Of a stretch of 64,000 nucleotides of DNA, positions 25,326 through 34,587 are shown piece after piece. Source of the stretch: Halogranum amylolyticum (GTDB lineage: Archaea; Halobacteriota; Halobacteria; Halobacteriales; Haloferacaceae); the NCBI RefSeq assembly GCF_900110465.1, contig NZ_FODV01000022.1, positions 1-64,000 on the forward strand, written 5' to 3'. The notes beneath the pieces are model-generated. The model was not told where the DNA came from. It did no database searches and saw only the letters and a list, made by a program, of their open reading frames with translations. How positions within the stretch are numbered: the stretch's first letter is position 1; each line of letters begins with the position of its first letter. The translations under genes were made by a program, and so were the position numbers.

Positions 25326-26390
25326 ATGTTAGACGCACTGTCGACCACCACCGCCGACTACCGCTCACGGTACGACGACGGCGCAGTGATGCTGTGGGGG
25401 ATCGGCGCGGCGATCCTGCTCGTGACGTTCGTCCTGTTCATGACTGGATCACGCTGGACTGCCGTCCCGTTCTTCGCTTTCGCCGTGCTAGCAGCAGTCG
25501 GCTGGTACGCGTATCAACCGGAAACTGCACGCGGACTCACGTTCCTGGCCACCATCCTGACAGTCGCCATCCTCGGACTCATCATCGCGTTCATCTTCCT
25601 CGAGGCGATTCCGGCGTTCCGAGCGATGGGGCTGGACCTGCTCTTGAAGACGGACAAGCCGCTCTGGGGGAGCGGGACGTACTCGCTGACGCCGATGATC
25701 TTCGGGACGCTCGTGACGACGACCATCGCGACGTTCGTCTCCGCTCCGCTCGGCATCGCGGGCGCGTTGTTTTTGAGTGAAATTGCACCCGGAACCGTCC
25801 GTGAGTTCGTCAAACCGGGGATCGAGATGATGGCCGGTATCCCCTCTATCACGTACGGCTTCATCGGATTCGTCATCATCAACGACTACTTCTACTCGGA
25901 GCTGTCGACGCCGACCATCGGGAATCTGTTCACCGTCGGCATGATGATCGGCATCATGGCGTTGCCCACCATCGTCACCGTCGCCGAGGATGCCCTCTCG
26001 ACGGTTCCCGAGTCGATGAAAAGCGGCTCGCTGGCGATGGGGTCGACCGACTGGCAGACGATGAAGAGCGTCACCATCCCGGCGGCGTTCTCGGGCGTCT
26101 CCGCTGCGGTCATCCTCGGCGTCGGCCGCGCGATGGGTGAGACGATGGCTGCGACGGTGATGATCACCCACAACAAATCCGGCTTCCCGAGTCCGCTGTA
26201 CGACGTCTTCGGTTCGCACGGGGAGACGCTCACCACGGTCATCGCCTTCGAGGCAGGGAACGCCGCGGGCGTCCACCTGAGCGCCCTCTTCGCCGGCGGC
26301 GTCATCCTGTTCGTCACCGTCTTCGCGATGAGCGTCGGCGCACAGTACATCGAATCGCGCATGAGAGAGAAGCTGGGGGGTGCACAGTGA
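25326..26390 (+). CDS. pstC: Phosphate ABC transporter permease PstC
   Basis: 354 residues. Two extra N-terminal helices, then the family core: helices with FGTLVTTTIATFVSAPLGIAGA, the substrate channel region MAGIPSITYGFIG, and the cytoplasmic coupling loop SLAMGSTDWQTMKSVTIPAA. The C-terminus ends in a basic amphipathic helix. Forms the membrane channel with PstA. Its stop overlaps the pstA GTG (GTGA). Confidence 0.93.
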   Translation: MLDALSTTTADYRSRYDDGAVMLWGIGAAILLVTFVLFMTGSRWTAVPFFAFAVLAAVGWYAYQPETARGLTFLATILTVAILGLIIAFIFLEAIPAFRAMGLDLLLKTDKPLWGSGTYSLTPMIFGTLVTTTIATFVSAPLGIAGALFLSEIAPGTVREFVKPGIEMMAGIPSITYGFIGFVIINDYFYSELSTPTIGNLFTVGMMIGIMALPTIVTVAEDALSTVPESMKSGSLAMGSTDWQTMKSVTIPAAFSGVSAAVILGVGRAMGETMAATVMITHNKSGFPSPLYDVFGSHGETLTTVIAFEAGNAAGVHLSALFAGGVILFVTVFAMSVGAQYIESRMREKLGGAQ

Positions 26391-27970
26391 GCAACGTCCG
26401 ACAGACGTCGCTCGTCACCGACGGGTCGAGCCTCGGTAACCGCGTCGCCTCCGGCACCATCGGGCTCGGTGTGCTCGCCTTCGCGGCGAGTTGGCTGACG
26501 CTGTTCCGATGGATCAGTCCCGGAACTGACGTTCTCGGCGTCTCGCTGTTCCAGGCACTCGGGCTGTGTCTCGTCTTGATGGCCGTCGGTATCCTCGGCC
26601 TCGGTGTCGCATCGACGACCGGCGCGATTGAGACGGATCCGACCCACACCGCCGGTCTGGTGACCGGGGTCCTGTTCGGGTCGCTCGGACTCTTGACGGG
26701 CGGGGTGCTCACGTCGCAACTGCTCGGTCTCGGCGGTGTCGGCTGGGCGCTCGGTGGATTCGTCGTCGGTGCCATCGCTGCGGCGGTGTCGGTGCTTCCG
26801 GACGAGGATATCGGATCGACGGTCCCGTCGAGTGCGTTCCTGCTCCTCGTCGGAACTGTGTTCGCGACCGGTCTCGTCGGAACCGGTTGGTCGTGGTCGC
26901 CGGAGACGCTCTCTCTCACACTCATCGCCCCAGTCATCGTTCCGGTGCTGGCCATCGTCGGATCGCTCGTCGGCGTCTGGAGCGCAGCGAAAGCCCGAGC
27001 GGGGTTCGGCGCTCGCGGCCGACAGAGCGGGGCGTTCCTGCTCGTCGGCGTGAGCGTCTTCGGGATGCTCGCCGTCCTCGCGCTGTTGGTCGGGTTCATC
27101 GTCATCAACGGGCTCGACACGCTGCTGACCGACGCAACCGTCGGTGGGAGCGGACTCGTCTCGATTCCGTTCCTGATGAACGTCAGCCAGAGCCTGTACG
27201 TCGACGTTCCCGGTGTCCTCCCGGCTATCGTGGGGACGCTCTGGCTCGTCGTCGGGGCGATGGTGTTCGCGGTCCCGCTCGGTATCGGTGCTGCGGTGTT
27301 CCTCACCGAGTACGCCGAGGACGGTCGGTTCACCCAGCTCGTCGAAATCGCGACGAACGGGCTCTGGAGCACGCCGAGCATCGTCTTCGGGCTGTTCGGG
27401 CTCGCGTTCCTGCTCCCCCGCGTCAGCAACGGGAGCAAGTCGCTGCTCGGCGGCCAGCTCGTGCTCGGATTCATGCTCCTTCCGCTCGTGGTCATCACGA
27501 GCAGGGAGTCGATCAAGGCGGTTCCCGACGAGTACCGCGACGCGAGCGCCGCACTCGGCGTCACGAAGTGGCAGACCATCAAGAGCGTCGTCCTCCCGGC
27601 AGCGATGCCCGGCGTCATCACGGGCGTCATCCTCGGTGTCGGTCGTATCGCTGGCGAGACTGCGCCGCTGCTCTTAACGTTCGGCGGTCCCCCGTTCGCC
27701 AACTCGACGCCGAACGTGCTCGGCTCGTTCGAGTTCTCGCTTGCGCCGCCGTTTGTGACGAACGAGGCACTGATGACCGCGGGCAGCGCGCTCCCGTATC
27801 AACTGTACACGTCGATTACGAGCGGACGGCTCCCCGGACAGGGCGCTCCCTTCTCCGTCCAGGAGTTCGGATGGGGGACGGCGCTCGTCCTGCTGCTCGT
27901 CGTCCTGGGGCTGTACGCGATCGGTATCGGTAGTCGACTCTACTTCCGGAGGAAACTGTACCATGAGTAA
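26387..27970 (+). CDS. pstA: Phosphate ABC transporter permease PstA with long N-terminal membrane extension
   Basis: 527 residues, against roughly 280-300 for bacterial PstA. The C-terminal half is the permease: VPLGIGAAVFLTEYAED, WSTPSIVFGLFGLAFL, and the coupling loop ALGVTKWQTIKSVVLPAA. The first 240 or so residues form about six extra hydrophobic helices of unknown role, ending just before a normal PstA start. GTG start overlapping pstC. Confidence 0.92.
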   Translation: MSNVRQTSLVTDGSSLGNRVASGTIGLGVLAFAASWLTLFRWISPGTDVLGVSLFQALGLCLVLMAVGILGLGVASTTGAIETDPTHTAGLVTGVLFGSLGLLTGGVLTSQLLGLGGVGWALGGFVVGAIAAAVSVLPDEDIGSTVPSSAFLLLVGTVFATGLVGTGWSWSPETLSLTLIAPVIVPVLAIVGSLVGVWSAAKARAGFGARGRQSGAFLLVGVSVFGMLAVLALLVGFIVINGLDTLLTDATVGGSGLVSIPFLMNVSQSLYVDVPGVLPAIVGTLWLVVGAMVFAVPLGIGAAVFLTEYAEDGRFTQLVEIATNGLWSTPSIVFGLFGLAFLLPRVSNGSKSLLGGQLVLGFMLLPLVVITSRESIKAVPDEYRDASAALGVTKWQTIKSVVLPAAMPGVITGVILGVGRIAGETAPLLLTFGGPPFANSTPNVLGSFEFSLAPPFVTNEALMTAGSALPYQLYTSITSGRLPGQGAPFSVQEFGWGTALVLLLVVLGLYAIGIGSRLYFRRKLYHE

Positions 27971-28874
27971 CGCGAAACCACGCACGGACGAACAGCACAC
28001 GAGCACGAACACCGGCACCACCACGGCCGGCGAGACGGACGAGGCGGTCCGCGAGGAGTGGACCGACTACCGGTTCGAGGGCGAGGCGAAGCTCTCGGTC
28101 GAGGACCTCGACGTCTACTACGGTGACGACCACGCGCTCGAGAGCGTCTCGATGGACATCCCCGAAGAGAGCGTGACCGCACTCATCGGGCCGTCGGGCT
28201 GTGGAAAGTCGACGTACCTCCGGTGTCTCAATCGGATGAACGACCGGATCGCCGCCGCCGAGGTCGACGGCTCCGTCACGTTCGACGGTGACGAGATCTA
28301 CCAGGACGGCGTCAACCTCGTCGAACTGCGGAAGCGCGTCGGGATGGTGTTCCAGTCGCCGAACCCGTTCCCGAAGTCGATCCGCGACAACATCACGTAC
28401 GGACCGCGGAAACACGGCGATCTCGACTCTGGTGTGCTCGCGAAACTGCTCGGCACCGCTACCACGGAGAAAGCGGACGCGCTCGTCGAACAGTCGCTAC
28501 GGAACGCGGCGCTCTGGGACGAGGTGCAGGATCGCCTCGACGACAACGCGCTGGAGTTGTCGGGTGGCCAGCAACAACGGCTTTGCATCGCTCGCTGTCT
28601 CGCGACGGACCCCGAGGTCATCCTGATGGACGAACCGGCGTCGGCGCTGGACCCCATCGCCACCTCTCGTATCGAGGACCTCATCGCCGACCTCGCCGAG
28701 GATTACACCGTCGTCGTCGTCACACACAACATGCAGCAGGCCCAACGTATCTCGGATCAGACGGCCGTCTTTCTCACCGGCGGCCAACTCGTCGAGTACG
28801 ACGACACGGAGAAGATATTCACCGACCCCGAGAGCCAGCGGGTCGAAGACTACATCACCGGCAAGTTCGGGTGA
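27963..28874 (+). CDS. pstB: Phosphate ABC transporter ATPase PstB
   Basis: 303 residues. An acidic, threonine-rich N-terminal extension of about 40 residues precedes the ATPase. Walker A GPSGCGKST, Q-loop VFQSPNPFPKSI, signature LSGGQQQRL and Walker B VILMDEPASALDP are all intact. A clear Shine-Dalgarno GGAGG (27948-27952) lies ten bases before ATG 27963 inside the end of pstA, which it overlaps by eight bases. Confidence 0.95.
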   Translation: MSNAKPRTDEQHTSTNTGTTTAGETDEAVREEWTDYRFEGEAKLSVEDLDVYYGDDHALESVSMDIPEESVTALIGPSGCGKSTYLRCLNRMNDRIAAAEVDGSVTFDGDEIYQDGVNLVELRKRVGMVFQSPNPFPKSIRDNITYGPRKHGDLDSGVLAKLLGTATTEKADALVEQSLRNAALWDEVQDRLDDNALELSGGQQQRLCIARCLATDPEVILMDEPASALDPIATSRIEDLIADLAEDYTVVVVTHNMQQAQRISDQTAVFLTGGQLVEYDDTEKIFTDPESQRVEDYITGKFG

Positions 28875-28880
28875 CCGGAG

Positions 28881-29888
28881 ATGGAGCGTCGGAAGGTCCA
28901 GCAGACCGGAAGCTCGACCTACACTATCTCACTGCCGAAACAGTGGGCCAGCGACCACGGTATCGAACCGGGGATGCAGCTCGCGCTCTGTCCCGGCGAC
29001 GACGGCTCGCTCGTCATCGGCGCGGACCAGACGGCCGACGGCGGCACGCCGGTCGTCGACGTCGCAGACGAGTCACCCGCGGCGGTCCGCCGAGCCGTCG
29101 AGCGCTGCTACGGGCTCGGCTACGACCGGGTCCGCTTCGTCGGTGACGGTCTCTCATCCGGCCAACGGCGGGCGATCACCACGGCGGCCAACAGCCGAAC
29201 CGGTCTCCAGATCGTCGGCGAAACCGACGACGGGGTCACTGTCGGCTGTCTCCTCGACACGACGGAGGTGTCTATCGACCGTGCGGTGATGCAACTGCAG
29301 TACGTCGCGCTCTCGATGCAGACTGACGCGGCCACAGCGTTGACGACGGCCGACGAGGACCTCGCCGCCTACGTCACCGAACGTCGGCGCGACGCCGAAC
29401 GCCGGGCGGCCGTCATCGAGCGCTACTTCGAACGGACGTTGACCGACCAGAAGGCGCTGAACACGCTCGGACTCGGTCGACCGGCGCTGTTCGATTACCG
29501 GGTGGCGGCCGACCGACTCGGCCGCATCGCGGTGCAGGCTGCGGAACTCGCGCCGGCTGCCGGTCGACTCGACGAGTCGCCGCCGGACGAGTGGCTCGAC
29601 TCGACGGCCTCCTACGCACGCTGCGCACGAACGCACACCGAAGACGCCGTCGCCGCGCTGCTCGACGGAGACGACAGCACGACGCTTTCCGACCTTCGCG
29701 AGTCGGGTGGTCGACTTCTAGACGACCTCGACGAGTTCGACCGTGCGCTCTACGAGAGCGGTCGAGCGGACGCGTTCCTCTTCGGGCAGGCCGTGGACAC
29801 TCTTCGTCGCGTCGTCCAACACGGCGACGCCATCGCCGCTCGCGCGACGGCGGCGAGGCTCAGAGCGTCGCGCCCCGACGAAAAATGA
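28881..29888 (+). CDS. phoU: PhoU-type phosphate regulator with AbrB-like N-terminus
   Basis: 335 residues. Residues 1-45 (RRKVQQTGSSTYTISLPKQW) form an AbrB/SpoVT swapped-hairpin DNA-binding domain. The rest contains two PhoU-like helical repeats with RAVMQLQYVALSMQTDA and RIAVQAAELAPAAG. Archaeal proteins of this build probably regulate the pst genes directly, linking the PhoU signal to DNA binding. This is inference from domain order. It begins six bases after pstB. Confidence 0.88.
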   Translation: MERRKVQQTGSSTYTISLPKQWASDHGIEPGMQLALCPGDDGSLVIGADQTADGGTPVVDVADESPAAVRRAVERCYGLGYDRVRFVGDGLSSGQRRAITTAANSRTGLQIVGETDDGVTVGCLLDTTEVSIDRAVMQLQYVALSMQTDAATALTTADEDLAAYVTERRRDAERRAAVIERYFERTLTDQKALNTLGLGRPALFDYRVAADRLGRIAVQAAELAPAAGRLDESPPDEWLDSTASYARCARTHTEDAVAALLDGDDSTTLSDLRESGGRLLDDLDEFDRALYESGRADAFLFGQAVDTLRRVVQHGDAIAARATAARLRASRPDEK

Positions 29889-29915
29889 CGATCGACGGTG
29901 GTGACGAGTGTGGCG

Positions 29916-30479
29916 CTACGCCGACTCGTTGCCGGTGGTCGTCTCGTTACCGGTCGTCGTCTCGTTCCCAGCCGTGGTCTCGTTACCGGTCACGGTTTCG
30001 TTGCTCGTCGTCTCGTTGCCGGTCGACTCGTTACCCGACGGTGTCGACGTCGGCGTCGCCGTGCTCTCGGCTTCGACGGTGTGGGTCGCGAGCGTCTCCT
30101 CGGTGCCGTCCTGGTTCACCCAGACGACGGCCACCTCGTCGCTGTCCGTCGTCTCGACCTCGACGTAGTTCCCGACGGAGATCGGGTAGGAGCCGGCCGT
30201 CTCCTCTTCGGAGTCGGAGACCCAGGTGACGGCGCGTTCGCCGCCGACGGTGACGTAGAGCTCTTCGGTCGTGTCGTCCGTGATCCGGTCGCCGCCCATG
30301 TGGGCGACGCGCGTCGTCCCCGGCCCCATCGAACGGAACGTGAACTCCGGGGCGGGGGCGTCGCCGGACGCCGACCCGTTGCCGGTCGAGGAGTTGTTCG
30401 ACGAGTCGTTGGAGGGTGCGCCGGAACAACCGGCCACGAGCAGGGTACCGAGGCTTGCGATGACAGTTCGTCGCTGCAT
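29916..30479 (-). CDS. Secreted lipoprotein with Asn-Glu-Thr glycosylation-type tail
   Basis: 187 residues. Start ATG 30479 gives a short signal MQRRTVIASLGTLLVAGCSG with lipobox VAGC. A Ser/Asn-rich linker, a beta-rich domain of about 95 residues (EFTFRSMGPGTTRVAHMGG...) and a repetitive C-terminal tail follow. The tail has seven N-x-S/T sequons spaced five to six residues apart, built from DNA that is itself imperfectly repeated (29926-30035). N-glycosylation at the surface is likely. The domain family is not recognised. Confidence 0.75.
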   Translation of the reverse strand: MQRRTVIASLGTLLVAGCSGAPSNDSSNNSSTGNGSASGDAPAPEFTFRSMGPGTTRVAHMGGDRITDDTTEELYVTVGGERAVTWVSDSEEETAGSYPISVGNYVEVETTDSDEVAVVWVNQDGTEETLATHTVEAESTATPTSTPSGNESTGNETTSNETVTGNETTAGNETTTGNETTTGNESA

Positions 30480-30670
30480 ATCTCGGCCGTTTGAACGGAT
30501 GATATAAATGTCTTCCAGTACACATCTATGCCGGGTGATGTCTCGACCCACGGTGGCACCCGCCACGACACCGTCTGGCGGTTCCGGCCCCCGTTGCCGG
30601 TGTGTGGTTCTCAGGCAAGACTGCCGTCGGTCACGCCGCTTAATGCGCTGTACCGTCGACTGTGAAACGA

Positions 30671-31621
30671 ATGACTGCTGCGATCGAGGTCTCAGATCTC
30701 CACAAGCGATACGGCGACGTGCAGGCGCTCGACGGAGCGTCGCTCACCGTCCCCGAGGGTTCTTTCTTCGGACTCCTCGGTCCCAACGGGGCGGGCAAGA
30801 CGACGTTCATCAACGTTCTCGTCGGACTCGTCCGCAGATCCGGCGGCGAGGCACGGGTGTTCGGTCACGACGTCGAGTCCGACTACCAGGAGGCGCGCGA
30901 CGCCATCGGACTCGCCCCTCAGGAGTTCAACGTCGACCGGTTCTTCCCCATCAAGGAGGTGCTCGAACACAAGGCGGGCTACCACGGCATCCCTGCCGAG
31001 GAGGCACGCGACCGCGCCGACGACGTCCTGCGACGCGTGGGCATCTACGAGAAACGCGACACGCGCTTCGACTGGCTCTCCGGCGGGATGAAACGCCGGT
31101 TCATGCTCGCGCGCGCGCTCATCACCGACCCCGACCTGCTCATCCTCGACGAACCGACCGCCGGGGTCGACGTTCAACTCCGTCGGGACCTCTGGAACCT
31201 CATCACCGAACTGAACGACAACGGGACCACCGTCCTGCTGACGACGCACTACATCGAGGAGGCAGAACGGCTCTGCGACGAGGTGGCCATCCTCGACTCG
31301 GGCAGCGTCGTCGAGGTCGCCAGCCCCGAGGACTTGATGGACCGCGGCGCCGACAAGATCACTATCCAGTTCCGCGAGTCGCCGACGTCGGTGCCCCAAC
31401 TCACCGCCGGCAACGGCCACATCGACGACGTCGACCTCGTCGACGGCCGTCTCGTCGTCACCGCGCGACAGGGTGGCGTCGTCGCTCCCGACATCGTCCG
31501 CGAACTCGACCGCGCGGGGCACGAGATCGTCGACCTCGACATCTCGCGGACCTCGCTGGAGGAGGTGTTCGTCGAGATGACCCAGGGGCAGTCGGCGACC
31601 ATCGGAGGTGAGACACAGTGA
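30671..31621 (+). CDS. ABC-2 type exporter, ATP-binding subunit
   Basis: 316 residues. Walker A GPNGAGKTT, Q-loop LAPQEFN, signature LSGGMKRR and Walker B LLILDEPTAGVD are intact. A C-terminal accessory domain of about 90 residues (EDLMDRGADKITIQF...) is like that of DrrA/Nod-I-type exporters. An in-frame GTG at 30662 is an alternative start. TATA-like CTTAATG lies about 30 bases upstream. Paired with the permease that overlaps its stop. Confidence 0.92.
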   Translation: MTAAIEVSDLHKRYGDVQALDGASLTVPEGSFFGLLGPNGAGKTTFINVLVGLVRRSGGEARVFGHDVESDYQEARDAIGLAPQEFNVDRFFPIKEVLEHKAGYHGIPAEEARDRADDVLRRVGIYEKRDTRFDWLSGGMKRRFMLARALITDPDLLILDEPTAGVDVQLRRDLWNLITELNDNGTTVLLTTHYIEEAERLCDEVAILDSGSVVEVASPEDLMDRGADKITIQFRESPTSVPQLTAGNGHIDDVDLVDGRLVVTARQGGVVAPDIVRELDRAGHEIVDLDISRTSLEEVFVEMTQGQSATIGGETQ

Positions 31622-32403
31622 GTCTGCTTCCGACGGGGTTCAAGACGCTCGTCCGCCGGGAGATCCTCCGGTTCGTCCGCCGCCCGCGCAACACGTTCGC
31701 GCCGCCGTTCATCACGAACGTGCTGTACTTCTCGGTGTTCGGGCTCATCCTCGGCGAACGCATCCGCGACATCGCCGGGGTACCCTACATCGTGTTCATC
31801 CTGCCGGGGCTCATCGTGCTCGGGGCCGTCTCCAACGCCTTCGAGAACGCCTCGTTCAGCATCTTCCACGGGCGGTGGAACGAGTACATCCACGAGACGC
31901 TTACCTCGCCACTCTCCTACGGACAGATGGTCTGGGCCTACATCGTCTCCAGTGCGACCCGCGGCGTCATCGTCGGCGTGCTCGTCGCCCTGCTCGGACT
32001 CGCCATCATCAACCCGCTGTACGCCGCCAGCGTCGGCGTCGCCCAGCCGCTCTACCTGATCGCCTTCATGCTCGTCATCACACTACTGTTCGCGAGTTTC
32101 GGCGTCGCCGGCGGCCTCTGGGCGGAGGACTTCGACGACCTGACGATGATGAACCAGTTCATTCTTCGTCCGTTGGTGTTCTTCGGCGGCGTCTTCTACT
32201 CGCTGTCGGACATCCCGCCGATGCTCCGTGACGTCTCGCTGTTGAACCCGATGATCTACATGGTAAACGGCGTCCGCTACGGCTTCATCGGCCGTGCCGA
32301 GGTCGACCCGAACGCGTCGCTTGCGGTGTTGCTCCTCCTGACGGTGCTCGTCGCCACGCTGGACGTCTATCTGTTCAAGAAGGGGTACGGACTCACAGAC
32401 TGA
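31618..32403 (+). CDS. ABC-2 type exporter, permease subunit
   Basis: 261 residues with six helices and the ABC-2 motif region VFFGGVFYSLSDIPPMLRDVSLLNPMIY (about residues 180-207). GTG start overlapping the ATPase stop (GTGA), so the two are translated together. Substrate unknown. Related systems export drugs, polysaccharides or lipids. Confidence 0.9.
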   Translation: MSLLPTGFKTLVRREILRFVRRPRNTFAPPFITNVLYFSVFGLILGERIRDIAGVPYIVFILPGLIVLGAVSNAFENASFSIFHGRWNEYIHETLTSPLSYGQMVWAYIVSSATRGVIVGVLVALLGLAIINPLYAASVGVAQPLYLIAFMLVITLLFASFGVAGGLWAEDFDDLTMMNQFILRPLVFFGGVFYSLSDIPPMLRDVSLLNPMIYMVNGVRYGFIGRAEVDPNASLAVLLLLTVLVATLDVYLFKKGYGLTD

Positions 32404-32466
32404 GAGACGCCGTTTTAGCCGGCGCGGGCCGTGACATCGAGGTTCGGGAGAAGGTGATCGTGACCG

Positions 32467-32655
32467 TCAGCCACCCCACTCGCCGCTCATGTCGGAGGCG
32501 ACCATCGAGCGCCAGTCGTCGAACTCGTTTTGACAGCTAGGGTGGTCGTCGATGTGGTCGATGAACCCCGCGCCGCCGTCCGTCAGTTCGCCACCACAGA
32601 ACGGGCACGTCTCGGGACTCTCCCAGTTTCGTGTGGTTGTCGTTCCTGCGCTCAT
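32467..32655 (-). CDS. Small zinc-finger protein (DUF7501-like)
   Basis: 62 residues. One CPFCG knuckle at about residues 17-21, then GGAGFIDHIDDHPSC with two histidines and a cysteine completing a C2H2-type site, and a GEWGG end. I recall it as a DUF7501-like haloarchaeal family. Function unknown. Such small zinc-finger proteins are numerous in haloarchaea. Confidence 0.75.
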   Translation of the reverse strand: MSAGTTTTRNWESPETCPFCGGELTDGGAGFIDHIDDHPSCQNEFDDWRSMVASDMSGEWGG

Positions 32656-32683
32656 ACAACTGGTCGAACGTGGTCGAAGATAA

Positions 32684-32935
32684 TCAATCTATTGGTGATT
32701 GTGCCTCTATTCTCGGATAGGGTTCGTAGAACCAAACAACTTCGCTGGTCGTTTGGACGGAACCGAACGTGATCCCGCCGGAGAACTGACCGTTCGTCCG
32801 AAACGTCTCGCCGTCCGACACGCCGAGTTGTCGCTCGTCCGTCGCGCGCGCCGTCCGACTGCCGTCGGACTCGGTGGCGTCTGCGGCGAACGGAACCGCT
32901 TTGCCGCCGTCGAGTGTCGTCTCCGGAATGACCAC
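32684..32935 (-). pseudogene. Possible 3' remnant of a secreted or regulatory protein gene
   Basis: The frame encodes 83 residues and its second half, DGETFRTNGQFSGGITFGSV and VVWFYEPYPRIEAQSPID, reads like the beta-rich end of a larger protein. The GC content is lower than around it. The putative start overlaps the phosphatase start on the other strand by eight bases, leaving no room for a promoter. It may be a gene fragment or a chance frame. Confidence 0.3.
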
Positions 32936-33500
32936 CGTCTACTTCGTCCGACATGCCCAGTCGCCGTGGGTTCCCGACCGCGAGGCAGAGCGACCGCTCT
33001 CGGCGAAGGGACGGGACGCGGCCGACCACGTCGCGACGCTCCTCGCCGACGAGTCGGTCGACGCTGTCGTGTCGAGTCCGTACCGGCGCGCCTACGAGAC
33101 AGTCGAACCCGTCGCCGACCGCCACGGGCTCGGCGTCGACGTCGACGCCGGGTTCCGCGAGCGACGGCTGACGGACGGCCCCGTCGAGACTATCGGCGAG
33201 ACGTTCGAGAGCGCCGTCGCCGCGGTGTGGGAAAACTGGTCGTTCGCGTGGCCCGACGGCGAGTCGAGTCTCGACGCACAGCGACGCGGACTCGACGCAC
33301 TCGACCGGGTGTTGTCACGGTACGAGGGCGGCACCGTCGTCGTCGGCACGCACGGCCAACTCCTCACGGTGGTTCTGAACCACTACGACGACCGATTCGA
33401 CGCGACCTTCTGGCGCGACGAACTGACGACGCCGGACGTGTACGAAGCCGAGTTCCGTTCGGACGAGTTACTGACGATCGAACGACGGCTCTCACCATGA
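32928..33500 (+). CDS. Histidine phosphatase family protein
   Basis: 190 residues. The phosphate pocket starts with VYFVRHAQS, the nucleophile being His9. SSPYRRAYETVEPV holds the second arginine and VGTHGQL the second histidine. Members dephosphorylate sugars, nucleotides or proteins, and the substrate is unknown. ATG 32928 puts the RHA motif at the usual place. An in-frame ATG 18 codons earlier gives an atypical leader. Confidence 0.87.
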   Translation: MTTVYFVRHAQSPWVPDREAERPLSAKGRDAADHVATLLADESVDAVVSSPYRRAYETVEPVADRHGLGVDVDAGFRERRLTDGPVETIGETFESAVAAVWENWSFAWPDGESSLDAQRRGLDALDRVLSRYEGGTVVVGTHGQLLTVVLNHYDDRFDATFWRDELTTPDVYEAEFRSDELLTIERRLSP

Positions 33501-33656
33501 GTGAACGGACAGGTGCCGTCGACGAGACTGCTCTCGGTTGGTCGAGACCGAATCCCCAGAGTTTGCTGTTTTGACGCCCGCTGTCGGTTACGACTCCCGA
33601 TCTGATGTCGTACACTCCGGTTTGCCACCGGTTCGACCGAGACGAACCCGAGTCGA

Positions 33657-34442
33657 TTACTCCATCTCGTCCCACGCGCCGATGTCGTGGTCCCGGAGTT
33701 CACCCTGTGCCTGCCACCGGCGCGGCCGGAAGGTGATCCACGCGAGACCGAGGTAGGTGAGAGCGACGATGGCCGTGACGACGGTTCCGGAAATCCCTCC
33801 GACAGCGGCGCTCTCCTGCCACGGCGTCGACGACATCACCGAGATGCGGAACAGCCACGCGGCACCGAGCACCGTGAAGAGGGGGAGATAGACCCGACGG
33901 AGTCGGTGGGCGACGGCCTCCTCGTAGGAGATCTTCATCGTCGGCTTGTGGTAGTCACGACTCAGCTTCGGCCGCCAGTCCTCGTCGTCGATCCCCTGTG
34001 AGGGGTCGAGCGAGTACGCGAAGACGTTCTTCTGGAGGAGTCGGACACGCGAGCGCCAGATGTCGTAGCCGCGGTAGCGGCGGGCCTCGATGACGAGGAA
34101 GATGCCGACCATCACCGCGCCGACGAGGATGACGTAGTGTGGGTTCCTCGCGTCGGCGAACGCCCACGTCAGGATGGCAGCCATCACCGTCACTGCCCAG
34201 TTGCTGGTGTGGTCCAGTCGCTCGCGCCACATCTTCATCCGATGGATCTCCCCCCGGTAGAGATGTGCCATCGCCGACCCCGGCGAACTCGTCTCCTCGA
34301 AGAACCCTCGCCCCATCGTCCGCGCACGTTCGTCGGTCGGGTCGAACGTCGCATCCGACGTGGCGTGGTCCGTGTCGTCGGAGGGTGACTCCGACGCCGA
34401 CCGGTCGGCGGGGTCGTCTCCGGTCGACTGCTGTTCGTCCAT
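33657..34442 (-). CDS. DUF2270 membrane protein
   Basis: 261 residues. An acidic disordered N-terminal region of about 55 residues, then AMAHLYRGEIHRMKMWRERLDHTSNWA, the DUF2270 hallmark, two helices, a charged loop with SRDYHKPTMKISY, and two more helices. Conserved in haloarchaea and some bacteria, function unknown. Confidence 0.88.
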   Translation of the reverse strand: MDEQQSTGDDPADRSASESPSDDTDHATSDATFDPTDERARTMGRGFFEETSSPGSAMAHLYRGEIHRMKMWRERLDHTSNWAVTVMAAILTWAFADARNPHYVILVGAVMVGIFLVIEARRYRGYDIWRSRVRLLQKNVFAYSLDPSQGIDDEDWRPKLSRDYHKPTMKISYEEAVAHRLRRVYLPLFTVLGAAWLFRISVMSSTPWQESAAVGGISGTVVTAIVALTYLGLAWITFRPRRWQAQGELRDHDIGAWDEME

Positions 34443-34587
34443 ACAGGACGGTAGCCGACTGAAGGCAAAAAGTATTGTGCGTTAACTCCACAACCACACA
34501 AACTACCTAACGAGATCGTCCGAGCAGCCAATGTCCCATGTCATCGTCCGACAGACAGTTAAACACGGGACAAGTGAGTTGTTCTCG

